From positions 102,691 through 166,690 of the forward strand of contig CALIAZ010000003.1 of NCBI GenBank assembly GCA_938045565.1: a stretch of DNA of 64,000 bases. The letters are read 5' to 3'. Shown one piece after another: positions 15,994 to 25,965 of this stretch. Within the stretch, counting starts at the first letter, position 1. The number at the start of each line of letters is the position of its first letter. The notes beneath the pieces were generated by a model that was not told where the DNA came from, did not search any database, and saw only the letters and a program-made list of their open reading frames with translations. The translations under genes and the position numbers were made by a program. The DNA is from an uncultured Atopobium sp. Its GTDB lineage: Bacteria > Actinomycetota > Coriobacteriia > Coriobacteriales > Atopobiaceae.

Positions 15994-18043
15994 GAGTTCC
16001 TCCCCTTGCATCTAACTTCTCATGTACAGTCGTGGAAGATTCTTCCCAAGCTTTGAGTTCTTCATAAATAGTTTCTGCCAAGTTCACAGAAACACCTTTT
16101 ACCTGAGAGATGTCCTCAATACTTGCAGCCTTTAAGCGCTTAAAAGAGCCAAAATGGCGCATGATATCTTTTTTACGTTTAGGTCCTACACCAGGGATTT
16201 CGTCCAGAATAGAGACGGTCATTGCCTTATCTCTAAGCTCACGATGGAAGGTAATCGCAAAACGGTGAGATTCATCACGAACTTGCTTAATGAGATACAG
16301 GGAAGCTGACCCTGTAGGTAACACAATTGGCGTGTCGTCCCAAGGTACAAAGACTTCCTCATCAGACTTAGCAAGGCCGCAGACAGGAATATCCAACCCC
16401 AGTTCATTAAGCTGATTGATTGCAGCAGTCAGCTGAGGTTTGCCGCCATCAACTACCAGCAAATCAGGTCGTGAGCCAAAGTGTTCATCTGCCATACGCT
16501 CCGGACTGTACCTTCTGCCCAGGACTTCTGTCATTGAGACAAAGTCGTTTGCTTCATCAAGCTCCGCGCGAATCTTAAAGCGGCGATACTGGCTTTTATC
16601 AGCCTTTCCATTAGTAAAGACCACCATCGAGGCAACGGTAAAGTTACCGTGAAGCGTAGAAATATCAAAGCACTCAATGCGCAGCGGTGGTGCATCAAGC
16701 GCAAGTGCGCTTTCCAGCTGAAGAAGTGCCTGGTTAGTGCGGTCATCAGCATAACCCGTGCGAATCATGTGGCGCATCAGCGCATGGCGAGCGTTAGCAG
16801 AAGCCATCTGAAGAAGACGGAACTTCTCGCCACGTTGTGGGTGGTGAAGCACGCAGTTGTGGCCTCGTTTTTGCGTCAGCCACTCAGACAAAACCTCTGC
16901 ATCGAGAAGATCGATGGGCAGGTTAACCTCTGCGGGAATGTCAGCAGTTTCGTCGTAGTAGCGCTTCAAGAAGCCCGAGACCAGCTCTTCCTCGGAAACG
17001 TCTAAGCCTTTGTCCAGGATAAACTCAACCGAGCGGATGGTACGACCTTCTCGCACAACAAAAACGCAGGCGGCGGAGATAGTTTCTTCTCGGTAAATGC
17101 CAATGAGGTCAATGTTTACCGAGGTAGGAAACGTGACTTGCTGGCGATCATCAAGATCAGAGAGTGAAGTCAGACGTGACTTGAGCCTGGCCGCTTTCTC
17201 AAAATCCAGGTCAGCAGCGGCTTCTTGCATCTGGTCTTTGAGCTCAGAAACAATCTCGGAACGATTTCCGCGGAGGAAGTTCTCTACCTGCCTGACGTTC
17301 TTTGCATAGGAAACAGTATCAATAGTGCCAACGCACACACCAGGACCCTTGCCTACGTGGTAATCAAAGCAGGGACGTCCCTTCTTTGCCAACAGCAGGT
17401 TGGCAACAGCCGCGCCATCAGGGTCTTTTTCGAGCAGGCGCTTGGCACGCTTCCACTCCACGCACGTAGCAGAGCAGATAGGCACTACTTTTCTGAGCAT
17501 CTCGATAGTCTGACGAGCAGCGTAAGAATCAGTGTAGGGACCAAAATAGCGCGTACCCTTCTTGTGTTTCTCGCGCGTGTATTTAATTGCTGGGAAGGTA
17601 TCCGACTCGGTAATAGCAATGTAGGGATAGCTCTTATCGTCTTTAAAGTCCACGTTGAAGTATGGACGATACTGTGCAATAAGATTGCGCTCCAACACCA
17701 GTGCCTCGTGCTCGTTTTCTACCACAATGTAGTCAAAACTACGCACGACCTGCATCATCAGAGGAATCTTGGCGCGGTCGTCTTGAAGCGTGACGTACTG
17801 CCTCATGCGAGCGCGCAGGTTTTTAGCCTTGCCTACATAGATAACCTTGCCAGATCCATCTTTCCAGAGATAACAACCTGGATCTGTGGGGACCTGATCA
17901 ACCTGCTCTCTAATGGACACCAGGTCATCTGAGGGTTCAGAAGAAAACGACGGCGCAAGTCCCGGCGCACCCGAAGGCACGTAGTTGGGATCAAAGTTAT
18001 TCTGAGAGCTATCTTTACCGCTTTTTGCGCCGCTTCTGGCCAT
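15986..18043 (-). CDS. uvrC: Excinuclease ABC subunit C
   Basis: Nuclease subunit making both incisions in nucleotide excision repair. The 685-residue protein has the GIY-YIG domain (PGCYLWKDGSGKVIYVGKA, about 56-74), the UVR helix pair (about 270-300, AADLDFEKAARLKSRL), the RNase H-like nuclease domain (VVDGGKPQL) and C-terminal helix-hairpin-helix motifs (IPGVGPKRKKDI). An N-terminal extension of about 45 residues, Ser/Pro-rich, precedes the GIY-YIG domain. It starts one base after the murJ stop. Confidence 0.97.
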   Translation of the reverse strand: MARSGAKSGKDSSQNNFDPNYVPSGAPGLAPSFSSEPSDDLVSIREQVDQVPTDPGCYLWKDGSGKVIYVGKAKNLRARMRQYVTLQDDRAKIPLMMQVVRSFDYIVVENEHEALVLERNLIAQYRPYFNVDFKDDKSYPYIAITESDTFPAIKYTREKHKKGTRYFGPYTDSYAARQTIEMLRKVVPICSATCVEWKRAKRLLEKDPDGAAVANLLLAKKGRPCFDYHVGKGPGVCVGTIDTVSYAKNVRQVENFLRGNRSEIVSELKDQMQEAAADLDFEKAARLKSRLTSLSDLDDRQQVTFPTSVNIDLIGIYREETISAACVFVVREGRTIRSVEFILDKGLDVSEEELVSGFLKRYYDETADIPAEVNLPIDLLDAEVLSEWLTQKRGHNCVLHHPQRGEKFRLLQMASANARHALMRHMIRTGYADDRTNQALLQLESALALDAPPLRIECFDISTLHGNFTVASMVVFTNGKADKSQYRRFKIRAELDEANDFVSMTEVLGRRYSPERMADEHFGSRPDLLVVDGGKPQLTAAINQLNELGLDIPVCGLAKSDEEVFVPWDDTPIVLPTGSASLYLIKQVRDESHRFAITFHRELRDKAMTVSILDEIPGVGPKRKKDIMRHFGSFKRLKAASIEDISQVKGVSVNLAETIYEELKAWEESSTTVHEKLDARGGTHE

Positions 18044-18044
18044 A

Positions 18045-19679
18045 CTATGACCTTACGCGAGAAACCAGTGAACGAAGCATTGCGGACTCTGGTGATTTAA
18101 AGAGAATTGCCAAGCCATAGGTAACCAAAACAGCTGGAATACCTGCAAAGATACAATACAGCACGCCGTAAAGCGCTCGTCCATCTGGTACACCAATAAC
18201 TGCACGTAGACCCACCATAATCAGAAGTGCCGCTGCCGATCCTGCTAGACCAAAAAGAATTGAACGAACAAAAGCAAACACCATGGACTTCAGTCCAATC
18301 TGACCAAGGTGCTTACGCAGGCTAATCAACATAATGGTGTCAATGACCACATAGAAGATGGCAGAGGTAGTTGCTACAAACATCATGCCAAAATGAGAAG
18401 TACCCACTAACAGTATCAAGACCTGCACAACAGATCCCAATGTTGCCGAGACAGCATAGAGTGTCATGCGTCGCATGGCTGAGCAGACTTTTTGAAGGTA
18501 CATGCCAATACCATACAAAGGCAAAGCAAGAGACTGACCAATCAAAAACTGCTGAGTTAACAGCATCTGATCTTCTGTAAACTTACTTGCTCCAATAATA
18601 GAAACAAGCGGCATCGAGAAAATCATCAAATACATCATGAACGGCACAGTAAAGAATAGAATCTGATTGATACCGTGCTTGAGATCCTTTTTAAACTGAT
18701 CCATATTCTCTTTTGCCCAGCTATCAGACAGCTCGGTAAAGAGTGCTGTGGTAATAGGTACTGTCAAAATGGAATATGGCAACGTGTACCAAAGACGAGC
18801 GTATGCCGCAATGGATGCACCAGATGCAGAAACGCTAAGCTGAGAGCTTGTCTGAACTGACATAGTCACAAAAGTAGCAACCACAACAATCAGAGCAGGC
18901 GCACCGATCTTAAGCGTCTCTTTGAGTGCGGGATCTTTAAGGTTAATCCTCCACGAGAGCTTAATCCCCTTGCGCTTAAGTGACGGAACCTGAATCAGAA
19001 CCTGAATCAATACACCCAGCGGATTTCCCAATGCAAGAATCAAAAGACCCAGCTCAGGGTTAGTGTTAACCAAGAAAGCATACGCAAAGAACGATGCTGT
19101 AGTCACAAAGTTATTAAAAATAGGAGCCGCGGCTGGCCAGAGATAGTCTCGCTCTGCATTCAAAACACCCGAGAAAATGGTGGAGAAGCAGTACAGCATA
19201 ACCTCGATGACAAAGAACCTGAAAAAGTACACCGCCAGCGTAGGATCAAAGTCAGTTCCTGCCGAGAAGGACTGTGTATACACCACTTCTGCGGCAAAGA
19301 AGAAGCCTAAGACAGCAACAAGTCCTGTTGCGACAACAACAATGGAAAGTAAGTTGGAGGTATAAGCGTTTGCCTCGTCTTGTCCAACCTTCTTTTTAAT
19401 AGAGAGATATACTGGCAAAAATGCTGTGGTAAGCATGCCTGCACCAACAAGCTCATAGAGCTGGTCAGGAAGGGTGTTTGCAATGGAATAGCAGCTTGCA
19501 AGAACGGTTGCGCCCATAGCAAATGCCTGAGCCCAAGTTCTTAAAAAACCTGTGACACGACTAATTAAAACAAGCACACTCATCATGGAGGTAGAGCGGC
19601 TTAAGTCTTTCTGCTTAGAGGCATCCTCTTTATCAGGAGACTCTACTGGAAGTCGCATATGTTTGGGCTGATATGCCAC
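18045..19679 (-). CDS. murJ: MurJ/MviN-family lipid II flippase
   Basis: Polytopic membrane protein of 544 residues with about 14 TM segments, of the MOP superfamily, that moves lipid II across the membrane for peptidoglycan synthesis. Visible family features: LISRVTGFLRTWAQAFAMG near the N-terminus, NTLPDQLYELVGAGMLTTAF, and LALPLYGIGMYLQKVCSAM. A hydrophilic N-terminal tail of about 25 residues precedes TM1. Its ATG overlaps the ybaK stop by one base, so they are translationally coupled. Confidence 0.93.
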   Translation of the reverse strand: MAYQPKHMRLPVESPDKEDASKQKDLSRSTSMMSVLVLISRVTGFLRTWAQAFAMGATVLASCYSIANTLPDQLYELVGAGMLTTAFLPVYLSIKKKVGQDEANAYTSNLLSIVVVATGLVAVLGFFFAAEVVYTQSFSAGTDFDPTLAVYFFRFFVIEVMLYCFSTIFSGVLNAERDYLWPAAAPIFNNFVTTASFFAYAFLVNTNPELGLLILALGNPLGVLIQVLIQVPSLKRKGIKLSWRINLKDPALKETLKIGAPALIVVVATFVTMSVQTSSQLSVSASGASIAAYARLWYTLPYSILTVPITTALFTELSDSWAKENMDQFKKDLKHGINQILFFTVPFMMYLMIFSMPLVSIIGASKFTEDQMLLTQQFLIGQSLALPLYGIGMYLQKVCSAMRRMTLYAVSATLGSVVQVLILLVGTSHFGMMFVATTSAIFYVVIDTIMLISLRKHLGQIGLKSMVFAFVRSILFGLAGSAAALLIMVGLRAVIGVPDGRALYGVLYCIFAGIPAVLVTYGLAILFKSPESAMLRSLVSRVRS

Positions 19680-20188
19680 TAGTGCACCTCGCGAACAATA
19701 TCTGCAAACGTAGCCGATACAAATGAAGCTAAATCCTCCGGAGAAAGCGTTAAACTGAGTCCACGTTTTCCACCAGAAATATGAATGAGCTCAAAAAGCT
19801 GAGCAGTCTCGTCAATTATAGTGGGAAATTGCTTCTTCATACCAACGGGAGTGCAGCCACCACGAACATAACCTGTTAAACCCTCAAGCTCTTTAACGGG
19901 CAGCATAGAGAGGTTCTTTTGACCAGATGCTGCTGCAGCCTTTTTAAGATCAAGTTCTTGATCTACAGGTATGCAGCACACCACATGCTCTCCGCTTGAA
20001 GATACGCAGACAAGTGTTTTAAATGCAGCGTCTGGATCTTCTCCAAGCATCTCTGCAATATGAGTTCCTAGCTCACCAGAAGGGACGTCTTCGTCTACCT
20101 CGTAAGATTGGAACTCGTAAGCAATGCCGGCAGCATCAAGTTCCCTCATTGCATTTGTCTTTTGGACCTTGACCGTTTTTCTCGCCAT
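19679..20188 (-). CDS. ybaK: YbaK/EbsC aminoacyl-tRNA deacylase
   Basis: Editing enzyme that hydrolyses mischarged Cys-tRNA(Pro) or similar. The 169-residue protein shows the family segments KTLVCVSSSG, IPVDQELDLKKAAAA, TGYVRGGCTPVGMKK and SGGKRGLSLTL. It lies between uvrA and murJ with only one base to uvrA, a fixed member of this operon. The exact tRNA substrate cannot be read from the sequence. Its start ATGGCGAGAA contains one copy of the recurrent octamer. Confidence 0.92.
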   Translation of the reverse strand: MARKTVKVQKTNAMRELDAAGIAYEFQSYEVDEDVPSGELGTHIAEMLGEDPDAAFKTLVCVSSSGEHVVCCIPVDQELDLKKAAAASGQKNLSMLPVKELEGLTGYVRGGCTPVGMKKQFPTIIDETAQLFELIHISGGKRGLSLTLSPEDLASFVSATFADIVREVH

Positions 20189-20189
20189 G

Positions 20190-23084
20190 TTATGCGCGCT
20201 TCTTCTGAGCTTTTTTCTCTGCAGCTAGACGTGCGTTATCTCGGTCAAGAATCTCTTTGAGGAACTTACCTGTGTGGCTTTCTGGCGTTGCCGCAACCTT
20301 TTCTGGCGTACCAGAAACAACTACGGTTCCACCGCCATCGCCACCTTCTGGACCCATGTCAATAATGCGGTCAGCCATCTTAATGACATCCAGGTTGTGC
20401 TCAATAACAAGTACGGTGTTGCCCGCGTCAACAAGACGCTCAAGAACAACAATAAGCTGTCTGACATCCTCAAAATGAAGACCAGTTGTTGGCTCATCCA
20501 GAATATAAAGAGTTTTACCAGTCTGCTGACGGTGAAGCTCTTTTGCAAGCTTGACGCGCTGTGCCTCACCACCAGAGAGCGTGGTTGCTGGCTGACCAAG
20601 GTGAATGTAGCCAAGACCAACATCGTGGAGGGTCTGCAGCTTGTTCTTAATGCGTGGAATATTTGCAAAGAACGCAAGCGCCTCATGAACCGTCATATCA
20701 AGCACGTCGGAGACGGACTTGCCGTGATAGAGAATCTCGAGCGTCTCGCGGTTATAACGCTTGCCGTGACAGACCTCACAAGGAACATAGACGTCAGGTA
20801 GGAAGTTCATCTCAATCTTAATCTGGCCGTCGCCCTTACAAGCCTCGCAGCGGCCTCCTTGGACGTTAAACGAGAAACGACCAGCTGAGTAGCCGCGTGC
20901 ACGGGACTCTGGGACTGAAGCATACAGTGCGCGCAGGTCATCCCAAAGCCCAATATAGGTTGCTGGATTAGAACGAGGAGTTCTACCAATAGGGCTCTGG
21001 TCAATATCAATGACCTTATCGATAAGATCAACGCCCTCGAGCTTTTTATACTCTCCTACCACGCGCTTTGAATGCTGAACTGCGTTGGTAAGCGCGGGAG
21101 CAAGGGTATCAGTAACCAAGGAAGACTTGCCAGAGCCAGAAACACCAGTGACTACCGTCAATGTGCCCAGCTCAATTGAGGCGGAAACATTCTTGAGGTT
21201 GTTAGCGCTCGCTCCCGTAATTTTGATCTTTCCACGACCGGGCTTACGGCGAGTCTCTGGCAGCCTAATCTGCTTCTTTCCTGTAAGGTAAGCACCTGTG
21301 ATGGAATCAGGGTTCTTAATGATTTCTTCTGGAGTTCCAGCAGCAACAACGTGACCACCAAGCTCACCAGCGCCGGGACCCATATCAATAACGTAGTCAG
21401 CCGCGCGAATGGTGTCTTCATCGTGCTCAACAACAAGTACAGTATTACCACGGTCTCTGAGCTGTTTAAGTGTCTCGATAAGACGGTTGTTGTCTCTTTG
21501 GTGAAGGCCAATAGAGGGCTCGTCCAGAATGTACAGGACGCCCATTAGACCAGCGCCAATCTGGGTTGCCAAGCGAATACGCTGGGCTTCTCCACCAGAA
21601 AGTGACGCTGCTGCACGAGAAAGTGTGAGGTAGTCCAAGCCAACGTTTACCAAGAATTGCAGCCTTGCCACAATCTCTTTGACAATAGGACCTGCAATAA
21701 CCTTCTGGCGATCCGTAATTGTCAGCTGCTTGAAGAACTGGAGCGACTCTTTGCAGGAAAGTTCGCAGACCTCCCAGATGTTCTTATCGCCAACAGTGAC
21801 AGAGAGAATTTCTGGCTTTAAGCGAGCTCCGTGGCAGGTTGTACAGGGCATCTCGCGAATGTACTTCTCAAGATGCGTCTTCATATTCTCTGACGTGGTC
21901 TCTTGGTACTTGTCAAAAAGAATCTTTCTGACACCAGAGAACGTGGTGAACCAATGCGTATTGCGACCGTCGCGCGTCTTGTAGTCAACGCGAATCTTTG
22001 TGGAACCAAGACCACCGAGAAGGGCGTCTTGCACCTTCTTGGGAAGCTTGTTCCAAGGTGTTGTATCAGATACGTCAAAATGCTTGCAGACTGCAGACAA
22101 AATCTGAGGATAGTAATTGGAGTGGCCAAAGAGGCTTCCAAAAACGCCTTCTGATACGGACAGTTTTGGATCAGCAATGAGTGCCGCAGCATCAATAATT
22201 TTGCGAGTTCCTAGGCCATCGCAATCAGGACAGGCGCCGTAAGGAGCGTTGAAGGAGAAATCGCGAGGCTGCAGGTCATCCATAGAGTGACCGTGAATTG
22301 GACAAGCAAGCGCCAGCGAGTACTGCAAGAGCTCTTCTGACATAGTCTCTGGATTGGATTTATCAGCCAGGAGCAATATACCTACCTTGCCCTGAGCAAG
22401 CTTAGTTGCTTGCTCAACGCCCTCAACAATGCGGCCCAAAGAATCAGGACGGATGACAATACGGTCAACGACAACCTCAATATCATGCTTGAGCGTTTTA
22501 CCCAGCGTGATTTCTTCATCAAGTTCGCGGACTACGCCGTCAACGCGAACGCGAGAAAATCCTTCTTTGCGCAGGTCTTCAAAGAGCTTGACGTACTCGC
22601 CCTTGCGGCCCAAAACAACAGGAGCTAGGACATAAGCTCTGCGCCCCTGACCAGCCTCAAGGATTTTATCGGCAACCTGATCTGTTGTCTGGCGCTCAAT
22701 TACGCGACCGCACTCAGGGCAGTGAGGAGTACCCATACGAGCGTACAAAAGGCGCAGGTAATCATAGATTTCTGTAACAGTACCTACGGTTGAGCGAGGA
22801 TTTCTAGAAGTTGTCTTCTGGTCAATAGATACAGCTGGAGAAAGACCATCAATAGAGTCAAGGTCTGGCTTATCCATCTGTCCCAAGAACTGACGGGCAT
22901 AGCTGGACAAGGACTCAACGTAGCGGCGCTGTCCCTCTGCGTAAATGGTGTCAAAGGCAAGGCTTGACTTGCCCGAACCGGAAAGTCCTGTAATAACTAC
23001 CAGCTGATCACGAGGGATATCAATGTCAATATCTTGCAGGTTGTGCTCTCGTGCGCCACGGATAGCAATTTTGCTTGAAGCCAT
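20190..23084 (-). CDS. uvrA: Excinuclease ABC subunit A
   Basis: Damage-recognition ATPase of nucleotide excision repair, 964 residues, two ABC modules. Walker A motifs TGLSGSGKSSL (about 33) and VTGVSGSGKSSLV; two LSGGEAQR signatures; zinc-finger cysteines CPECG, CPDC, CTTC and CEACKGDG/CEVCHG. First gene of the uvrA-ybaK-murJ-uvrC-small ORF operon. GAGGAACT upstream of ATG at 23084. I looked for a LexA box in its promoter and did not find a convincing one. Confidence 0.98.
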   Translation of the reverse strand: MASSKIAIRGAREHNLQDIDIDIPRDQLVVITGLSGSGKSSLAFDTIYAEGQRRYVESLSSYARQFLGQMDKPDLDSIDGLSPAVSIDQKTTSRNPRSTVGTVTEIYDYLRLLYARMGTPHCPECGRVIERQTTDQVADKILEAGQGRRAYVLAPVVLGRKGEYVKLFEDLRKEGFSRVRVDGVVRELDEEITLGKTLKHDIEVVVDRIVIRPDSLGRIVEGVEQATKLAQGKVGILLLADKSNPETMSEELLQYSLALACPIHGHSMDDLQPRDFSFNAPYGACPDCDGLGTRKIIDAAALIADPKLSVSEGVFGSLFGHSNYYPQILSAVCKHFDVSDTTPWNKLPKKVQDALLGGLGSTKIRVDYKTRDGRNTHWFTTFSGVRKILFDKYQETTSENMKTHLEKYIREMPCTTCHGARLKPEILSVTVGDKNIWEVCELSCKESLQFFKQLTITDRQKVIAGPIVKEIVARLQFLVNVGLDYLTLSRAAASLSGGEAQRIRLATQIGAGLMGVLYILDEPSIGLHQRDNNRLIETLKQLRDRGNTVLVVEHDEDTIRAADYVIDMGPGAGELGGHVVAAGTPEEIIKNPDSITGAYLTGKKQIRLPETRRKPGRGKIKITGASANNLKNVSASIELGTLTVVTGVSGSGKSSLVTDTLAPALTNAVQHSKRVVGEYKKLEGVDLIDKVIDIDQSPIGRTPRSNPATYIGLWDDLRALYASVPESRARGYSAGRFSFNVQGGRCEACKGDGQIKIEMNFLPDVYVPCEVCHGKRYNRETLEILYHGKSVSDVLDMTVHEALAFFANIPRIKNKLQTLHDVGLGYIHLGQPATTLSGGEAQRVKLAKELHRQQTGKTLYILDEPTTGLHFEDVRQLIVVLERLVDAGNTVLVIEHNLDVIKMADRIIDMGPEGGDGGGTVVVSGTPEKVAATPESHTGKFLKEILDRDNARLAAEKKAQKKRA

Positions 23085-23152
23085 AGTTCCTCACATAACC
23101 AGTTTGACGTGCACGTTTCTTTTGACACGCCTACTACCAAACAACAGAAAAC

Positions 23153-23192
23153 AACATCAGTACACAGATGTAATTTGTGTACTGATGTTCTA
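23153..23192 (-). terminator. Terminator after nanQ
   Basis: Perfect 14-bp repeat AACATCAGTACACA / TGTGTACTGATGTT separated by nine bases, followed on the minus strand by a T-rich stretch. It lies in the nanQ-uvrA gap and should end nanQ transcription. Confidence 0.65.
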
Positions 23193-23236
23193 GTATACCC
23201 AAGTTAATGCTGCCAAAACACGGCACGCACGCTTCC

Positions 23237-23698
23237 CTATTTAATACGAACCTTCATCACGGCTTTTTTGAGCTTTGAGCCAGATTTCTCCAGCGTGCAG
23301 CCTGGTTTGTGGGCATCAGATGGAGGTGTCACCAGAAAATCACCTGCGTGCAAGGTGACCCATGTCTCTTCTCCAGGATTGGTATAAGCACCAAAATCAG
23401 CGTCAGCATTGAACTCACCCTTAAGAACACACTGCTCAAGAGGGGCAACAGCGATGCTTTCGGTACCAGAAATCACTACGTGAATATCGGCGTAAATCTT
23501 ATGAGCCTCATAGTCCTTCTCGCTAGGCAGAGCCGGCTCAAACTCCATGACGTTCACAAAAACGTTATCTCCGTCAATTTCTGTCTTGCCCAAAGGCAGC
23601 TCATCCAGATTGTGGGTTGCCAAAAACTCCGCAGCACAAGCCATATATTTCTGACCAAAGTCATTCTCAGATAGATTTTTAATTGACGAGAAAATCAT
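23237..23698 (-). CDS. nanQ: YhcH/NanQ family, N-acetylneuraminate anomerase-like
   Basis: A 153-residue cupin-type protein of the YhcH/YjgK/YiaL family. The family fingerprint is visible: YEAHKIYADIHVVISG, then AVAPLEQ, and FLVTPPSDAHKPG with His ligands. In E. coli NanQ speeds interconversion of sialic acid anomers and belongs to nanATEKQ. Here it is about 9 kb from the nan operon, alone, behind a perfect AGGAGG site. Relatives act in other sugar pathways, so the sialic-acid role is inferred from the presence of nanAKE. Confidence 0.83.
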   Translation of the reverse strand: MIFSSIKNLSENDFGQKYMACAAEFLATHNLDELPLGKTEIDGDNVFVNVMEFEPALPSEKDYEAHKIYADIHVVISGTESIAVAPLEQCVLKGEFNADADFGAYTNPGEETWVTLHAGDFLVTPPSDAHKPGCTLEKSGSKLKKAVMKVRIK

Positions 23699-23816
23699 GT
23701 GAACCTCCTACGTTCAGCTAAAGTGCGCCGAAAAGATTATAGCTATCTCGTTTGCCATAAAGTTCTATGGGTAGAATTAAGTAGTTACTGCATACAACTG
23801 CTACATAAGGAGAGAC

Positions 23817-24665
23817 ATGGCAGACGTAGATATTGATCGTGAGGCGCTTCGTAAAGAGATTGACGCTGCACTTCACGGCAAAAAGAAAGAGCCACAGCCA
23901 CCCGCGGGCTTTGAACTTAATCAGCACTCAAGCGTCAAGCACGTTATTGGCGTTGTTTCTGGTAAGGGCGGTGTTGGCAAGTCTTTTGTCACCGGTATTC
24001 TTGCTACTAACCTTGCTCGCGCAGGTAAGCGCGTTGGTATTCTTGACGGCGATATTACCGGCCCTTCAATTCCTCGCATGTTTGGCATCTCTGATGAGCG
24101 CTCTTACGGCGTTGAAGAGCAGCTTATTCCTATCGAGGACGCAAACGGTATCAAGATTATGAGCGCTAACCTGGTGCTTCAAAACGAGACCGATCCTGTT
24201 CTCTGGAGAGGTCCTGTTGTTGCTGGCGCTATCCAGCAGTTCTACAGCCAGTGCAACTGGGGTAACCTTGATTACCTGCTTATTGATATGCCTCCAGGAA
24301 CAGGCGATGTTGCGCTAACGGTATTCCAATCCCTTCCTGTTGAGGGTGTTGTGATTGTTTCTTCTCCACAAGATCTTGTTCAGATGGTTGTGGGCAAGGC
24401 AGTGCGCATGGCAGAAATGATGCATGTACCTGTACTTGGTTTGATTGAGAACATGGCATATATCACCTGCCCTCACTGTGATGAGCGCATTGAGCCTTAT
24501 GGCCCATCAAAGCTTGCTGAGACCGCGACAGCATTTAACCTCAAACCTTTGGGACAGCTGCCTATGGATGCAACCTTTGCACAGATTGCTGATAAGGGAA
24601 CCTTTAGTACCGAGCTTCCTGAAGGCCTTGTTCCTGACGCAACACAAAGCGTTCTTGACCTGTAA
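23817..24665 (+). CDS. Mrp/ApbC/NBP35-family Fe-S carrier ATPase
   Basis: P-loop ATPase thought to carry or transfer Fe-S clusters, 282 residues. Deviant Walker A SGKGGVGKS at 48-56, switch DGDITGPSIPRMFG, DMPPGTGD, and the cluster-binding pair CPHC near the C-terminus (YITCPHCDERIEPYG). The N-terminal DUF59 domain of longer Mrp proteins is absent; only about 40 residues precede the P-loop. AAGGAG lies upstream of ATG. First gene of a plus-strand group with two flavoproteins. Confidence 0.92.
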   Translation: MADVDIDREALRKEIDAALHGKKKEPQPPAGFELNQHSSVKHVIGVVSGKGGVGKSFVTGILATNLARAGKRVGILDGDITGPSIPRMFGISDERSYGVEEQLIPIEDANGIKIMSANLVLQNETDPVLWRGPVVAGAIQQFYSQCNWGNLDYLLIDMPPGTGDVALTVFQSLPVEGVVIVSSPQDLVQMVVGKAVRMAEMMHVPVLGLIENMAYITCPHCDERIEPYGPSKLAETATAFNLKPLGQLPMDATFAQIADKGTFSTELPEGLVPDATQSVLDL

Positions 24666-24710
24666 GTTCTAGAAGCTGGTACTTACACAACACAAAAGGT
24701 AGTTCTTACT

Positions 24711-25964
24711 ATGGCTCAGTCAACGCGCGTTAAAGAACGCCAAGCGGCACAAGCTCAGCGCATCAAACATGCTCAGGCATTTCTGGTGCCAGACCATATT
24801 GATGTTGCAATTCTGGGTAGTGGCGCAGCAGGACTCTGCGCTGCCATCACTGCTGCCGAAGTTCTTGGCGCCAACAAGCGCGTTATTATCTTTGAAAAAG
24901 CACTGGAGAGCGGCAGAACTATCCTGGCAACAGGCGGCGGTCGTTGCAACTTCACCAATGCAAATTTGAGCTTTGAGAATTTCTCTCATCCAGAGTTTGT
25001 CCAGGCTGTTTGCAAGGATAAGGACACGTTTCTTGCGGACATCCTGGCTTTCTTTAGGTCCAGCGGTCTTGCGTGGGCAACTGAAGACGAAGGCAGAATG
25101 TACCCTCTTACCAGGCAAGCAAACTCCATCCAGTCACTGTTGCTCAGGCGTGCCCAAAAAGCTGGTGTCCAATTTGCTTTGGGGCGAGAAGTAACGTCAG
25201 TTAAACCACAGCACAATGGCTTCAACATTGCCTTTCAAGAATGCTTTGCTGGCGAGAAAACCCACAAGGTCCATGCATCATCAGTGGTTCTAGCTACTGG
25301 TGGACTCACAACCACAAAACTTGCTGAAAGTCTTCAGCTGCAGACCACCTCACTGCGACCGGGACTCTGTGCGCTCACTTGCACTCCTCAGCCTCCAACA
25401 AGCCTTGATGGAAAGCGCGTACGAGCGCACGCAGCTCTTGTAAGAGATGGCGCTGTGCTCAAACAGGAATCTGGCGAGCTGCTTTTTAGGTCATTTGGAC
25501 TCTCGGGCATCATGATTTTCAACTTGTCTCGCACAACCCTGCCTGGTGACGTGCTTGAGATTGATCTTCTCCCCCAGCTTACGGAAGAGGAAGTTGCAGC
25601 AGCTGTAGAAGCTCACACCACCGACGGTCTTCTCGACCCACAGATTGCTGCTTACCTGGGCACCAATGACTCAGTTGAAGCCACTGTTGCCAAGGCTCAC
25701 AAAATAACTTTTACCGTTACCGGTACATCCTCCAAAGTTGTTCCACAGGTCTGTATTGGTGGAATTTCCATCGATCAGGTGGATACAAACACTCTTGAAG
25801 CACACGGTGTTCCTAGTCTGTTTATTGCGGGAGAGTCTCTTGATATTGACGCTCAATGTGGAGGCTTTAACCTCTCGTGGGCGTGGAAGAGCGGGATGGT
25901 TGCCGGTCTGGCTGCTGCAAAAAGTGCTGGTCAAGATTGCGAATCTTTGAAAGAGGACAACTAA
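24711..25964 (+). CDS. HI0933/BaiN-family FAD-dependent oxidoreductase
   Basis: Flavoprotein of 417 residues. FAD-binding GSGAAG at 36-41, the family motif ATGGGRCNFTNAN, a VLATGGLT turn, and the C-terminal FIAGESLDIDAQCGGFNLSWAW that closes the FAD site. The family includes the gut BaiN enzyme acting on bile acid intermediates, but most members have no known substrate, so no reaction is claimed. It is 45 bases after mrp and one base before the next flavoprotein. Confidence 0.88.
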   Translation: MAQSTRVKERQAAQAQRIKHAQAFLVPDHIDVAILGSGAAGLCAAITAAEVLGANKRVIIFEKALESGRTILATGGGRCNFTNANLSFENFSHPEFVQAVCKDKDTFLADILAFFRSSGLAWATEDEGRMYPLTRQANSIQSLLLRRAQKAGVQFALGREVTSVKPQHNGFNIAFQECFAGEKTHKVHASSVVLATGGLTTTKLAESLQLQTTSLRPGLCALTCTPQPPTSLDGKRVRAHAALVRDGAVLKQESGELLFRSFGLSGIMIFNLSRTTLPGDVLEIDLLPQLTEEEVAAAVEAHTTDGLLDPQIAAYLGTNDSVEATVAKAHKITFTVTGTSSKVVPQVCIGGISIDQVDTNTLEAHGVPSLFIAGESLDIDAQCGGFNLSWAWKSGMVAGLAAAKSAGQDCESLKEDN

Positions 25965-25965
25965 C

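Noticed and set aside
23085..23130. LexA box before uvrA
   Set aside because: Only ACGTGCACGT is palindromic; the GAAC..GTTC pattern is missing.
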